From Petrosia ficiformis (taxonomy: Eukaryota > Porifera > Demospongiae > Haplosclerida > Petrosiidae): 64,000 bases of DNA. Each line of letters begins with the position of its first letter. The first letter of the stretch is position 1. The notes under the pieces were generated by a model. The model did no database searches and had not been told where the DNA came from. It was given only the letters and a program-made list of their open reading frames with translations. A program made the translations under genes and the position numbers. The stretch lies in the NCBI GenBank assembly GCA_947044365.1, contig OX345643.1, positions 6,744,501 through 6,808,500 on the forward strand. Direction: 5' to 3'. Positions 12,695 to 29,718 of the stretch are shown here, piece by piece.

Positions 12695-15015
12695 CCTATC
12701 TATCTATCTATCTATCTATCTACCTATCTATCTATCTAGCTATCTGTTCATTTATCTATTTTTTCATCATAGATATATAAATCCACTAGATGTAATGATG
12801 TACAAGCCACTGGATATTGTCCGAGAGGTCCATTCTGTGCATTTGCTCATGATGACAGTAAGAAATTCCACTGGTATATTTTACATAAATCTTTCACACA
12901 CACACACATACACTCACACACACACACAGAAGAATTATCGGCTCCTCGAGAACTCACTGAAGAGCCAATGGGAATGGAAAACGTTGTAAGTAATTTTAAC
13001 AGTGATATAAAGATCTTCCTTATACTATATTTAATCCATAGACAACCATATTAGAAAGTACAGATATAATCACTTTACCTCAACCAATTGGATCACAGCG
13101 ACCCTCATCAGCTGTCACACCTACTCATCCAGATCTTCCACCATTCCAACGAGCCCCAGGTGCTGAAGTGAGAAGTAAAAGTCTAGGTGAAGAAGATAGT
13201 CAAGTAAGTGAATGACAGCTACTCAACATATATACATGTATGAAATATGATTTATTTATCATTACACACTATATACATCTACATACACATTTACCTACAT
13301 GTACATGTATATATGTTTGTATATGATAGATAGATTAATGATTGTATTTTGATGTGGTCATGTGATGTAACTATTTTCAATATATTAATTGACCTGTTGT
13401 CTATTGAGAATATAACATGTAGTGTATGTTATCTGTTAAGACTCTGCAGAAAGGAAATATTGTTTTTATATATTTGAATCTAATTAGGAGAGATATTTAT
13501 AATTATATTTTGTATATACAGAATAGTCAATAGCAATGGTCTTGTCACATAATTATAATTTGTGTGTTTGTAATTATGCGTTTCTTTATTACTCTCGTCT
13601 CTCTCTGTCTCTCTCTACCTTTCCCTCTGTCTGTCTCTCTCTCTACCTCTCCCTCTCCCTCTGTCTGTCTCTCTCTCTACCTCTCCCTCTGTCTGTCTGT
13701 CTGTCTATCTCTCTCTATCTCACTTGTCCCCTCTCCCTCTCTCTCAGGCGTACATTAGAAAACAGTTACATGCTATTGATAGTGACATTAGTTTAGAGGA
13801 TAACGAAAAACAAAGAAGAAAACAGGTTTATAATAATATATATATAATGTATCTAAATGTGTTTATCTGTCTATGATTTCCCTTCATCTTCTAGAATCTT
13901 CTTCGTCTCTCATTTGGTAGTTTAAGTGCAGCTGCAGCCGCTGGTTTCAGTCCTGATAGTCAATTTCAGCCTGGTAGCTTACCATCGAGTGTTAGCGATG
14001 CATTGGAGATAATTGGACAGTCTTTAGAAGACCTTACGATAGAAGAGCTAGATCCAAATGTACAATTAAGTGGAGGTGGAATTGATATGGGGATGACAGA
14101 TACTGAGGTATGTATGTGTACATGTACTTGTAATATGGTAGTGGTTAAGAATGATAGGTGATAATACCAGTGTGTGGCGTAACCATAGCAACTACAGTAC
14201 CTAAATACACGTACTGTACCATATCTAGTTGAGAAATGCCCATGTAGCACATACGTGTAATATACATGTGATATACATGTGATATACACGTGATATACAT
14301 GTAATATACATGTGATATACATGTGACATACATGTGATATACATGTAATATACATGTGATATACAAGTGATATACAAGTGATATACATGTGATATACATG
14401 TAATATACATGTGATATACATGTGATATACATGTGATATACATGTGATATACATGTGATATACATGTAATATACATGTGATATACATGTGATATACATGC
14501 ACATTGTATTTCCTATTCAGAATTTGAATACTAGTACGCTGGGTCAGTCACCTGTAGCTCACGGTTTCTTACAAACATTGCAGTCTCCATTCTCAACGTC
14601 ACTCAGTTATAACACCCCTCTGGGACCACTCTCACCATTTTCTGCTCCACAATCTTTACAATCCAGTTTTGGTGTTCAAACCACACCCACATCTCCATTA
14701 ACCTCAGCAGCTATGTCTCCTGTTCCTGGTCAGTCTCGTGTAATGACTATGGCACAGATAGTAACACAATCAAGTGGAGGGGGAATGAAAGCTCCATCAT
14801 CTCCGCAAAGACCAACAACAATGGTATGCCTCTTGTTAATAAATATGATATTGAATCAGTTCTTGTTAACACGTGTACTATATATATATATATGTGGGTG
14901 TGTATGTGTTAGCAGTGTTCTCCCCTAGGAAATATAAATATAGTAATAATGTTTGTGACGACATCTGTGTGTGTGTGTGTGTCTAATTGTAGGTGTTTCA
15001 CTGTTTGTCTGTCTA

Positions 15016-15063
<48 letters not shown>

Positions 15064-16158
15064 GTCTGTGTGTGTGTATAAAATAGTAATTATGTGTATG
15101 GTGTGATATAGTAGGTAATTATCGTGTATCTATTATTAGATTCCAGAGAAACAGGAAATACATTCTTTAAAAGAAGAAATTAAACAATCTCGTGCTCATT
15201 TATCATCTTGGCAGGATTCATGGAAACAGGCTAAACAAGCATGTGATGCATGGAGGAAGGAAGCAGAAGAGGCTAGTAGCAGAGCTAGCAAAGAGAAGGA
15301 GAGAAGTGCTAAAGAGAAAGAGGAGGTAAAGATCAGTGTTAATTTATTGATGGGACTTCCACTTGTGTGTGTATTTGGAGTTAAAACTTGTTTATAATTT
15401 TGTTTTTATTTATTAGCTTGAGAGTCAAATAAAACAGTTGAGAGACCAATTATATTCCACTAAATCATTGAGAGTATTAGCGGAAGGAGTCAACCTTCTT
15501 CAATTACCATTATCTGAATTAGAAGATTTGCGTTCAAAAATCAGAAGAGATTTAGATAGACTAGATTCTGTGAGAATTACCATATACATACATACACACC
15601 CCATTCATACATACATGTACATAGTCTATACAGCGTTTGCTCAGGGCATCCTGTGTCTTCATCTATCCATCTCTCTATCTATCCATCCATCTATCCATCA
15701 ATCAATCTATCCATCCATCTATCCATCCATTTATCCATCCATCCATCCATCCACCCATCCATCTATCCATCCATCTATCCATCCATCCACCCATCCATCT
15801 ATCCATCCATCTATCCATCCATTTATCCATCCATCTATCCATCCATCTATCCACCCATCCATCCATCCATCCATCCATCTATCTATCCATCCATCCATCC
15901 ATCCATCTATGCATCCATTATTGATATTCATTCATTCATGGATCACCTCCCGTCCATCTATTCATGTCGTAGAGTATAAATGCTCGTCGTGCTATGCTAT
16001 GCTTACATTGTAATGAGTTACCTAGGAGTGTACTCTTCCAACCCTGTCAACATTGTCTATTATGTCAAAAATGTGCTGAAGCCCTTCATGAACCGATATG
16101 TCCTCATTGTAATGCTAGAGTTGCTCAGAAAGTGACAGTCTTAATACCCAGTTTATGA
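9610..16158 (+). CDS. UNK: Unkempt, CCCH zinc-finger / RING RNA-binding protein
   Basis: Fourteen exons in agreeing phase give 760 residues: 9610-9728, 9807-10016, 10189-10466, 12044-12179, 12393-12510, 12773-12857, 12930-12985, 13042-13203, 13748-13825, 13895-14107, 14521-14823, 15140-15325, 15417-15569 and 15973-16158. The N-terminal block [55 protein letters not shown] and [16 protein letters not shown] are the CCCH fingers of Unkempt. A Ser/Pro-rich low-complexity middle follows. Next is the signature coiled coil [20 protein letters not shown], then a C-terminal RING ([29 protein letters not shown]). The family binds UAG-rich mRNA elements and represses translation. Intron 3 (10467-12043) is exceptionally long for this window and holds a pyrimidine minisatellite and a MITE. 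Confidence 0.95.
10500..10930. repeat. Pyrimidine-only minisatellite (CTCTTACCTCTCTCCCTT-like)
   Basis: About 430 bases consist almost wholly of C and T on the plus strand, built from degenerate copies of an 18 to 25 base unit with TTACCTC and CTCCCTTC cores. It lies in UNK intron 3. Such polypurine/polypyrimidine runs can form triplex (H-DNA); that is inference. Confidence 0.85.
11305..11614. repeat. Minisatellite, 65-90 bp unit, in UNK intron 3
   Basis: Four imperfect units share GTCATGTGATAGTACATGTG, then ACCTCTTGTCAATAATAATA, then a TGTCCTCTGTAA segment. The later units are longer, with an added TTCATATTGATAGTATACTAAG piece. A remnant of a further unit continues after the MITE at 11947 (GTGAGCTCTTGTTATAATGA), so the MITE has inserted into the array. 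Confidence 0.8.
11623..11938. mobile_element. hAT-like MITE (316 bp) with TIRs and 8-bp TSD
   Basis: The element opens CAGGGCATTGGAATTAAA and closes TTTAATTCCAATGCCTG, an inverted repeat with one missing G. GTGATGTA stands directly on both sides (11615-11622 and 11939-11946). The CAGGG terminus and 8-base duplication are the hallmarks of hAT elements. The interior is AT-rich with no meaningful ORF, so it is non-autonomous. It lies inside UNK intron 3. Confidence 0.88.
12182..12390. repeat. ATCC/ATCT tetranucleotide array
   Basis: A degenerate ATCC/ATCT array fills the short UNK intron between exons 12044-12179 and 12393-12510. It is open in several frames (HPSI-type peptides), which is a repeat artefact. 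Confidence 0.9.
12540..12745. repeat. CTAT tetranucleotide array
   Basis: A nearly pure CTAT array with scattered CTAC units occupies most of the UNK intron before exon 12773-12857. Confidence 0.92.
14255..14500. repeat. 11-bp minisatellite (GATATACATGT)
   Basis: About 22 tandem copies of an 11-base unit, ATACATGTGAT with ATACATGTAAT variants, end 20 bases before UNK exon 14521-14823. Each unit contains the palindrome ACATGT. Confidence 0.9.
15655..15930. repeat. ATCC tetranucleotide array
   Basis: About 270 bases of ATCC with ATCT and ACCC variants lie in the last UNK intron, just before the RING exon at 15973. Confidence 0.92.
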
Positions 16159-16312
16159 AACTAGCCGTGCCCCATTGTCCAGTTAGGTCATGATCGATCT
16201 GTATTTTAATATCTATAGTCAATTTTTTCTTTTTTTTTCCGGTGGGTTTAGGCACTCAATGTGTTAAAACTAGCAATTTGTTTTTCAATTGTTCATGTAT
16301 TATACGATAGCG

Positions 16313-16347
<35 letters not shown>

Positions 16348-16731
16348 ATTATATCTTTGTTTTAATTTTATTAAAAAATCATATAGTTGTCTGTTGTTTA
16401 TTATTTAGTTACACATATAGTAGTCCCAGCTGTCATGTGATTGTCACATGATATTAACTGGTTATATCCTGTTTTATCACCTCTTATTATTTCATGATAG
16501 GATTCCTATATATTAACATTTATAATTATTATAGCTAATTAATAGTTATTAATTTTCATTAGCCCATCATATTATTTACCATTATTTTTATTACTTTTGT
16601 TAATTAATGATATCCATCGTAATATTTTTTCCAATAGAATATCAAATTGAAAAGTTTATTAATTTCAAAATATTAATTATAAATTACAATTTAATTGATT
16701 ATTAGGACATGTGGAGGTGTGGTCTTTTATC
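16159..16731. other. Intergenic, UNK and TXNDC11 3' ends
   Basis: These 573 bases lie between two convergent stops. They are AT-rich, with a TTA/ATT trinucleotide run at about 16315-16345 and several AATAAA-like strings that could serve as polyadenylation signals on either strand. I see no gene here. Confidence 0.6.
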
Positions 16732-19700
16732 TCATTGGCTGTTTTGTTCAGTGACATCATCTAATTTATTTTCTAAGTTCGTTTCTTTATTGACCGGATT
16801 ACTTTCAGTACTAATTATTTTACTAACTGCATCTTCGATTTGTGACATGAGGGATTCAAATGGATTGTTCTTTTCTCTTTTCATTATTTCTTCTCGTTTT
16901 TCAATTATTTTTAATTTCTGTCTCAATACGTTCACTTCTTCAGCTAGCTTTAAATTTTTATCTTCAAGAGATCTTCTTGCCTTTTCCGATAGCTCCCAAA
17001 GAAACCATCCCATATCAGTCCATCTATCCTCCTCTATTTCTTCCTCATTCTTATCAATAGTTATTGAAGTATGATTCTTTATAAACTGTATCACATGATC
17101 CACACTGTATGTCATGTGATTAGGATACCACAATGGAATATTACTATAAAATGTAATGTTTGTTAATAATAATTACGAAGGAAATAGATTAATTAACACG
17201 AAAACATATATTTTATGAATTCTATTTAACAAACAAACTTAAGCAATTACTTTGAAACTATTCAGGGTCATCCTCAATGAATGCTAATTATGTAAACAAT
17301 ATAACTGGATTATATATGAGATGAGATATGGAATTGAGTTCTACTGTTTATGTATCATCACTCGGGGATGACCCTGTATAGATTGAAAGCTTTGAAGTAC
17401 TTGTTTGTTGTTGTTTGTAAGTGTTACTCTTCCTTAGTTATACTAATATATCATAATATATTTTAGATGAAAAGAATGTGACTATAAGTATGTGTGTATG
17501 TATGTATGTATGTATATATTTTATATGTACATATATGTACCTTTTTATTCGGTAAAGTGCTATTGATGGATATACTGAAGGAGTATGACACAATGATAGA
17601 TCATTAATATCACCATTCATCCTGTAAACAAACACAGACATCAAATGTACATATACATACATCATATGTACATATACATACATCATATGTACATATATAC
17701 ATACATCATGTGTACATATACGTATGTATACATACATCATACGTATATATACATACATCATAATGTACATATTATATACATACATCATATAAACATATAT
17801 ATACATACATGTACATACATTCATACATACATACATATGTACATACATACATCATATGTACATATATACATACATCATATGTACATATACGTATGTATAC
17901 ATACATCATACGTATATATACATACATCATAATGTACATATTATATACATACATCATATAAACATATATATACATACATGTACATACATTCATACATACA
18001 TACATATGTACATACATACACAAAATAGACTGACTTTGTAATGATGAGGTCAGTACTGTTCTGATATTTCATTAATAATGAATACATAATTGGCCAAATA
18101 TAAGTACATGCACTACACCATCCAGTGTAATGAAATATTAATACTACCTGAGATTAATGTATGGATGAATGGATGGATGAATGGATGGATGAATGGATAG
18201 ATGGATGAATGGATGGATGAATGGATGGATGAATGGATGCATGGATGGGTGGATGATGGATGGATGAATGATGGATGAATGAATAGATAGATGGATGAAT
18301 GGATGGATGAATGGATGGATGAATGGATAGATGGATGAATGGATGGATGAATGGATGGATGAATGGATGCATGGATGGGTGGATGATGGATGGATGAATG
18401 GATGGATGAATGAATAGATAGATGGATGAATGGATGGATGAATGGATGGATGAATAGATGCATGGATGGGTGGATGATAGATGGATGAATGGATGGATGA
18501 ATGGATAGATAGATGGATGGGTGGATGGATGGATGGATGGATGGATGGATAGATGGATGGATGAAGAAACACACACACCCAATATATAATATATATAATT
18601 TGTACATACTTACCTTTTTATTAATCCTATTCAGTACCAATGACTCAAATGTATTAGCTGTTATTTCTGTTACACATCTTGTGTTCCAGCAAGCTGTATC
18701 ATTGTCATGTCCACTTCTATACAATGGGTCAGCTGTTCCGATTAATACTGAATCAAATATGTTTCCTAAAGTAAGAAGATATCATGATATAATATGATGT
18801 CATATGATGTCATCAAACTTACTAAATTCAGATTGTGTGATATTATTTCTAATTAAAGATATAAATTGAATTCGATTCTAACAAAAAATATAATTTTAAA
18901 ATTGTAAGTTATAAATATATACACACAGGTACCTTCAAGTCTACTGTAATTAAAGTTGGTTGACCACGCCCACTGACCACACCCATACTCTCTGCTAATG
19001 ACCAATAATAAGTGGAATCAATAATATAGAATTTTATATATACTGGATTACAGGGAGGTGGCCATCCGCCTATATACACACCACCTTCTCCTTCTTGACA
19101 GAAACGGGATATGGGAATGGAATTTGATAGCTTGATATATCCATTATGATAAAATGGATTATATTTCGGACATCTTGATAATTGATCAGATGAGCATGTA
19201 GGAAGAGATATACGATTATCATTCTTTGTAAGGTCGAAACAAGAGAGGGTCTTGAGATGATGTAGATCACGACATGATGATGATATCATCAGATGTTTAT
19301 GAGTGAATAGAGCATATGAACGAAACTATAACATAATAATGAGATATTCATATTTAATGTATATATGTATCTATGTATGTATGTATATACATATGTATGT
19401 ATGTATGTATGTTTGTATGTATACGCATATGTATGTATGTATGTATATACATATGTATGTATGTATGTATGTTTGTATGTATACGCATTTGTATGTATGT
19501 ATGTATGTATGTATGTATGTATGTATGTATGTATGTTTGTATGTATACGCATATGTATGTATGTATGTATATACATATGTATGTATGTATGTATGTATGT
19601 ATATGTATGTATGCATGCATGCATGCATGTATGTATGTATGTATGTATGTATGTATATGTATGCTTACTTGAGTTATGATATGTTTAATTGTATCATTAA

Positions 19701-20970
19701 GAGGAGGAGAGAGAGGAATAAAGAGAAGAGAAATAGGTGTGGTTATGAGGTAGGACAGATCACCAGATGGGAGTAGCTGGTTTACTACCTACATAAGTAG
19801 ACAATATTGTATACTCTTGTACATTCTTTTACACTATTGTATATTGTGTGATTAAACTCACTCTTTTATTAGTACTATTAACAGCCCATTCATATATTTT
19901 ATGAGGTTGATAAGTACCATTATATATCTGTAAATAATAATAATAACAGTTATTGTTATTTCACATACTAACAATATATTACATGTACTATTATATAGTT
20001 ATTAATATCACTTCAGATCATATACTCTAATAGTACTGTTAGTGCTATTAATAGTATACTATAGTATACTATTAATAGTATATACTATAGTACTAACACT
20101 ACTATTAATAGTATACTATAGTATATAGTATTAATAGTATACTATAGTATATAGTATTAATAGTATACTATTAATAGTATAATATAGTATACTATTAATA
20201 GTATACTATTAGTAGTATAATATAGTATATAGTATTAATAGTATACTATTAATAGTATAATATAGTATACTATTAATAGTATACTATTAATAGTATAATA
20301 TAGTATACTATTAATAGTATACTATTAATAGTATAATATAGTATACTATTAATAGTATACTATTAATAGTATAATATAGTATAATTATTATTAATAGTAT
20401 AATATACTATTAATAATATATTATACTATTAATAGTATAATATATTAGTAGTATACTATAGTATACTTACACTTATAATTCCTCTTTGTAGAGCTAGTAA
20501 TGAGATTGATGGAGATAATGGAAGTGACATGTTTTTTGCTAAATGTTTATTAGTAATAATTATAAATAATGGACTTCTCAATTGGCCACTGGAAGGATCT
20601 ATAGCATAGAAATTAAATCAATTAGGATTAATTAATGTTATAGTAATTTTTAAAACCAGTCAAACCTGTTTGTAAAGCTAGTAGACTAGCCAAGTAATAC
20701 TCTTTATAACCCAAAGGTAACTCTTTCACTGTAAACTCAAAATATCCAACGACTAGTAACTGTAATAGATATATACATAGTACATTATATAACACGAGAA
20801 TATACTTGTATGTACGTACCTCTTCTGTTCCTAACAGCTGTTTAATATGTGTGACAGAGGTCTCATATTTTAATGGTCTCAATAGTCTAGCACTGTATGA
20901 TGTCTATAAGTATGTATGTATGACTGTATGTGATGTATATACGTACATACATACATACATTGAATAATTG

Positions 20971-21002
<32 letters not shown>

Positions 21003-21140
21003 CGTATGTATGTATATATGTATGTGCGTATGTATGTATGTATGTATGTATGTATGTATGTATGTATGTATGTATGTATATATGTATGTATGTATGTATG
21101 TACGTATGTACGTATGTATGTATGTATGTATGTATGTATG

Positions 21141-21171
<31 letters not shown>

Positions 21172-21240
21172 ATATGTATGTATGTATGTATGTACGTATG
21201 TACGTATGTATGTATGTATGTATGTATGTATGTATGTATG

Positions 21241-21274
<34 letters not shown>

Positions 21275-21517
21275 TAATTATGATTAACATACCAGTATAT
21301 TATGATTTCTCTCTCCGAAGTATTCCAATTTCTGCTTAATATGTTTATGATATATTAATATTCGAGGAAACATTGCAATCCCTTCGATTCTACGACAATC
21401 TCCTCTGGGTTCCCAACAATTAATACCCACAAATAGTACCTGAGTATATAATATATACATCATAATATATACATACATACATACATACATACATACATAC
21501 ATACATACATACATACA

Positions 21518-21553
<36 letters not shown>

Positions 21554-21588
21554 TACATACATACATACATGCATACATACATACATAT

Positions 21589-21619
<31 letters not shown>

Positions 21620-21810
21620 CATACTTATATACATACATACATACATACATACATACATACATACATACATGCACAGGTATGTACAGGTATACATGCACAT
21701 ACATGTACACACATACATATACATGTACACACATACATACATAAATACATACATACATACATACATATATATATATACATACATACATACATGCATACAT
21801 ACATACATAT

Positions 21811-21841
<31 letters not shown>

Positions 21842-22940
21842 CATACTTATATACATACATACATACATACATACATACATACATACATACATACATACAT
21901 ACATGCACAGGTATGTATTATATACATGCACGTATATGTACACACATACATATACATGTACACACATACAAACATACATATACATGTACACACATACATA
22001 CATACATACATACATATACATATATATGTATATATACATACCTCTTTGTTATCATGTGCCGTTTCCAAGAGAGCTTTTGCAACTTTAAGTGAGTGTGCAC
22101 ACCAAGGTGCATACATCATTGCCATGACAACATCTTTACTTTTTATAAGCTTAGTGAGTGTACCAAGTGAACCATTATATATATCAACTACTAGTTCTGA
22201 TTGATTGTCCGGAAATATGTGAGACAGTACATTGGGAGGGTATGAAGATGTATCATTTGTTAGATCTGTTGATCTGTAACGAAAGACCTTCTTACAGGAA
22301 ATATATAAAATGATTTATCTAAGAGCGAGGACAACACATGATGTATGTACATGTAGATATACTTATATATATATATATTACATGGTATTTTAATAGTAAA
22401 GGTGCTAATTACTACAGTCTCCAGATATGGACTAATATACTCACTTAATTATATACAAATGAAATTATATAAACTGATAATTAAAGATTTTTGCTAATAT
22501 CCATTAAATATCTACTGATAACTGAAAATGATATATACGTACCTACTTTCTTATATGTAATTCCTTCAGCTATCATATTAGTAATATAATTAATATTATA
22601 AAATTATTCCCGGAATGTCTAATATTAAAATAAGATTACTATTATTTCCAGTAATCCTAAACCCTAAACCCTAAACCTGGTTTGGACATACAACAAATGG
22701 GATTCAATGTTCTGGGATTATAGACATTCCAGAGCCACCCATTTTAATAAGGATGTGTGTCTTATATATTACATTATATACCCACTCTGTTGCCAGAAAG
22801 ACAAAGGCCCCGTATGCTATAATCTGGATAAAGAGAAAGAGCGCCATCATTATTACTAATGAGTATATAGTAGGATGATGTGAAGATAGACATCTGTGCA
22901 TTGATAACACCTGACGATATAGATGACTTAATATCGCCAT
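16732..22940 (-). CDS. TXNDC11: Thioredoxin domain-containing protein 11
   Basis: About 755 residues, the size class of TXNDC11, an ER membrane thioredoxin-like protein tied to DUOX maturation and ER-associated degradation. Exons after the first are 22273-22042, 21439-21293, 20903-20820, 20759-20657, 20598-20471, 19927-19862, 19788-19669, 19325-18933, 18877-18823, 18765-18614, 18147-18020, 17621-17541 and 17143-16732, all in phase. The first exon (from 22940) encodes a single membrane anchor ([20 protein letters not shown]); its donor and the junction to 22273 are not resolved. The first Trx-like motif is YAPWCAHS and the second is YTGWCSAC. The blocks [46 protein letters not shown] and [12 protein letters not shown] match the human order. 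The C-terminus is a coiled coil. Introns are packed with TATG arrays and duplications. Confidence 0.88.
17263..17376. mobile_element. Small MITE-like element (114 bp)
   Basis: It begins CAGGGTCATCC and ends GGATGACCCTG, an exact 11-base inverted repeat, inside the last TXNDC11 intron. The flanks AAACTATT and TATAGATT do not give a clean 8-base duplication, so the insertion is old or the call is partly wrong. Confidence 0.6.
17660..18019. repeat. Tandem duplication of an about 180-bp TACATCAT-rich block
   Basis: Two near-identical copies lie end to end within a TXNDC11 intron. Each holds ATACGTATGTATACATACATCA and a following CATATTATATACATACATCA segment, and both end with TACATTCATACATACATACA. 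The right copy runs into the donor site of exon 18147-18020. Confidence 0.8.
18160..18565. repeat. GGAT tetranucleotide array with higher-order units
   Basis: GGATGAAT/GGATGGAT units form three larger tandem blocks of roughly 120 bases. Each block contains the marker GGATGCATGGATGGGTGGAT followed by GATGATGGATGG. It lies in a TXNDC11 intron. Confidence 0.88.
19360..19665. repeat. TATG array with repeated TATACGCATATG markers
   Basis: A tetranucleotide array in a TXNDC11 intron is interrupted at regular spacing by TTTGTATGTATACGCAT and GTATATACATATG, showing expansion of a larger unit of about 65 bases. Confidence 0.9.
20020..20465. repeat. Self-complementary ATAGTATACTATTAATAGT array
   Basis: About 440 bases of imperfect tandem units are made only of TAGTATACTA and TATTAATA palindromes, so either strand can fold extensively. 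It ends a few bases before the donor of TXNDC11 exon 20598-20471. Confidence 0.9.
20930..21275. repeat. TATG array
   Basis: A TATG array with TACG and TATATG interruptions recurs in two similar halves. It fills the TXNDC11 intron between exons 21439-21293 and 20903-20820. Confidence 0.92.
21465..22035. repeat. CATA array with an internal tandem duplication of about 230 bp
   Basis: A CATA array occupies the TXNDC11 intron after exon 22273-22042. A block containing TATATATATACATACATACA, TGCATACA, TATATACATACTTATATACA and GCACAGGTATGTA appears twice (about 21545-21690 and 21765-21915). Confidence 0.88.
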
Positions 22941-23285
22941 GGAAACATCATTGACCTATGAAATTATAAAATATTATTTATTTATTTAGCTGTAACTATG
23001 ATCAAATTACTCACACACTGCAAATCCTGAATTAATTGAAGATACCACACCCATATATGAATATTAATTACTTTATGCAAATTTAAAATGAACACACAAA
23101 AATAATGAAAAAGAATATTATATGTAGTAATTATATAAAGTAACAATCATTAACACACAGTCAATAACTATTTTAATGTACATATACTGTTTGTGTGTGA
23201 CTTAGTCTGTAACAAAAATGATAATTAAATCATGTGACCATCACACAACAGTCACATGATAAAACTGAAGTAGATATATATGTAA
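22941..23285. other. Intergenic, TXNDC11 promoter side / G-alpha 3' side
   Basis: AT-rich, 345 bases between two minus-strand genes. It must hold the TXNDC11 promoter and the 3' end of the G-alpha gene. I see no further gene. Confidence 0.5.
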
Positions 23286-28973
<5,688 letters not shown>

Positions 28974-29718
28974 GTCTACCTAATCTGTATTTTATAAACA
29001 AAATTAATATTACTATATATATATATATATATATAATTATATATATATATAATAATATATAACACAACACACCACATAAACCATCACCAATGACAATATA
29101 TATAGCTACACTATAACAGTTATTGCTTTTTCTTACTTCCAATAGTATCTTTGTGGCTATTGCCAAGGAAGAATATAACTGTGATTTCTTTTTGTCAGGG
29201 TCACGTCAGTCGAGTTTCTCGCACCAAAGTGTGTGGTTAATTAGACCACACCCCTCCTTTGATGTACAGAGATATACGGAAAGTTAATACCTGTAAGTAC
29301 TAAGTAACAGATCATGAATAATAAATTAAGTATAATAGTTTACTATAGTATACAAATAAACAACTAATACCACAAATTCCACACAAGAATCAACAAAGTT
29401 ACACTACGTAGGATAATCAGGGGGTGTTTAGTAAACCATTAATTCTTTAATTAATTATTGATTACATGTACAATCAGATAAGAAGAATAAGCAGCATCAT
29501 AAATACTTTTGATGTAATGACAAACAACTTATAAATTTCTTATGTTACAGTTGTTACTATTGTTTACCTAATAACTCTAATTACTCGTTTCTAAACATAC
29601 ACGTGGTTGACATAAACGAAAATATCCGGATATCATCTGAACCACCCCCTCTCATTGTGGTGAACATGAATTGAATTAAGCAAGAACAACATAAACACTG
29701 CCCTTAAAGGCCACGACC
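28974..29718. other. Divergent intergenic region, G-alpha / Kelch gene
   Basis: 745 bases between divergent start codons. It contains a pure TA run near 29015-29060 and otherwise AT-rich DNA. Both promoters and any 5' non-coding exons should be here; no coding region is convincing. Confidence 0.5.

Noticed and set aside
13966..14502. Minus-strand ORFs with [11 protein letters not shown] repeats
   Set aside because: They come from the 11-base GATATACATGT minisatellite and overlap UNK exons on the other strand.
15637..15979. ORFs of IHPSIHPS and GWMDGWMD type (also near 12180 and 18150-18580)
   Set aside because: They are translations of ATCC/GGAT arrays inside UNK and TXNDC11 introns.
22655..22680. 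CCCTAAA repeated about three times, telomere-like
   Set aside because: Only about three units, not the TTAGGG type expected for animals, and within or next to the TXNDC11 5' region. No sign of a telomere.
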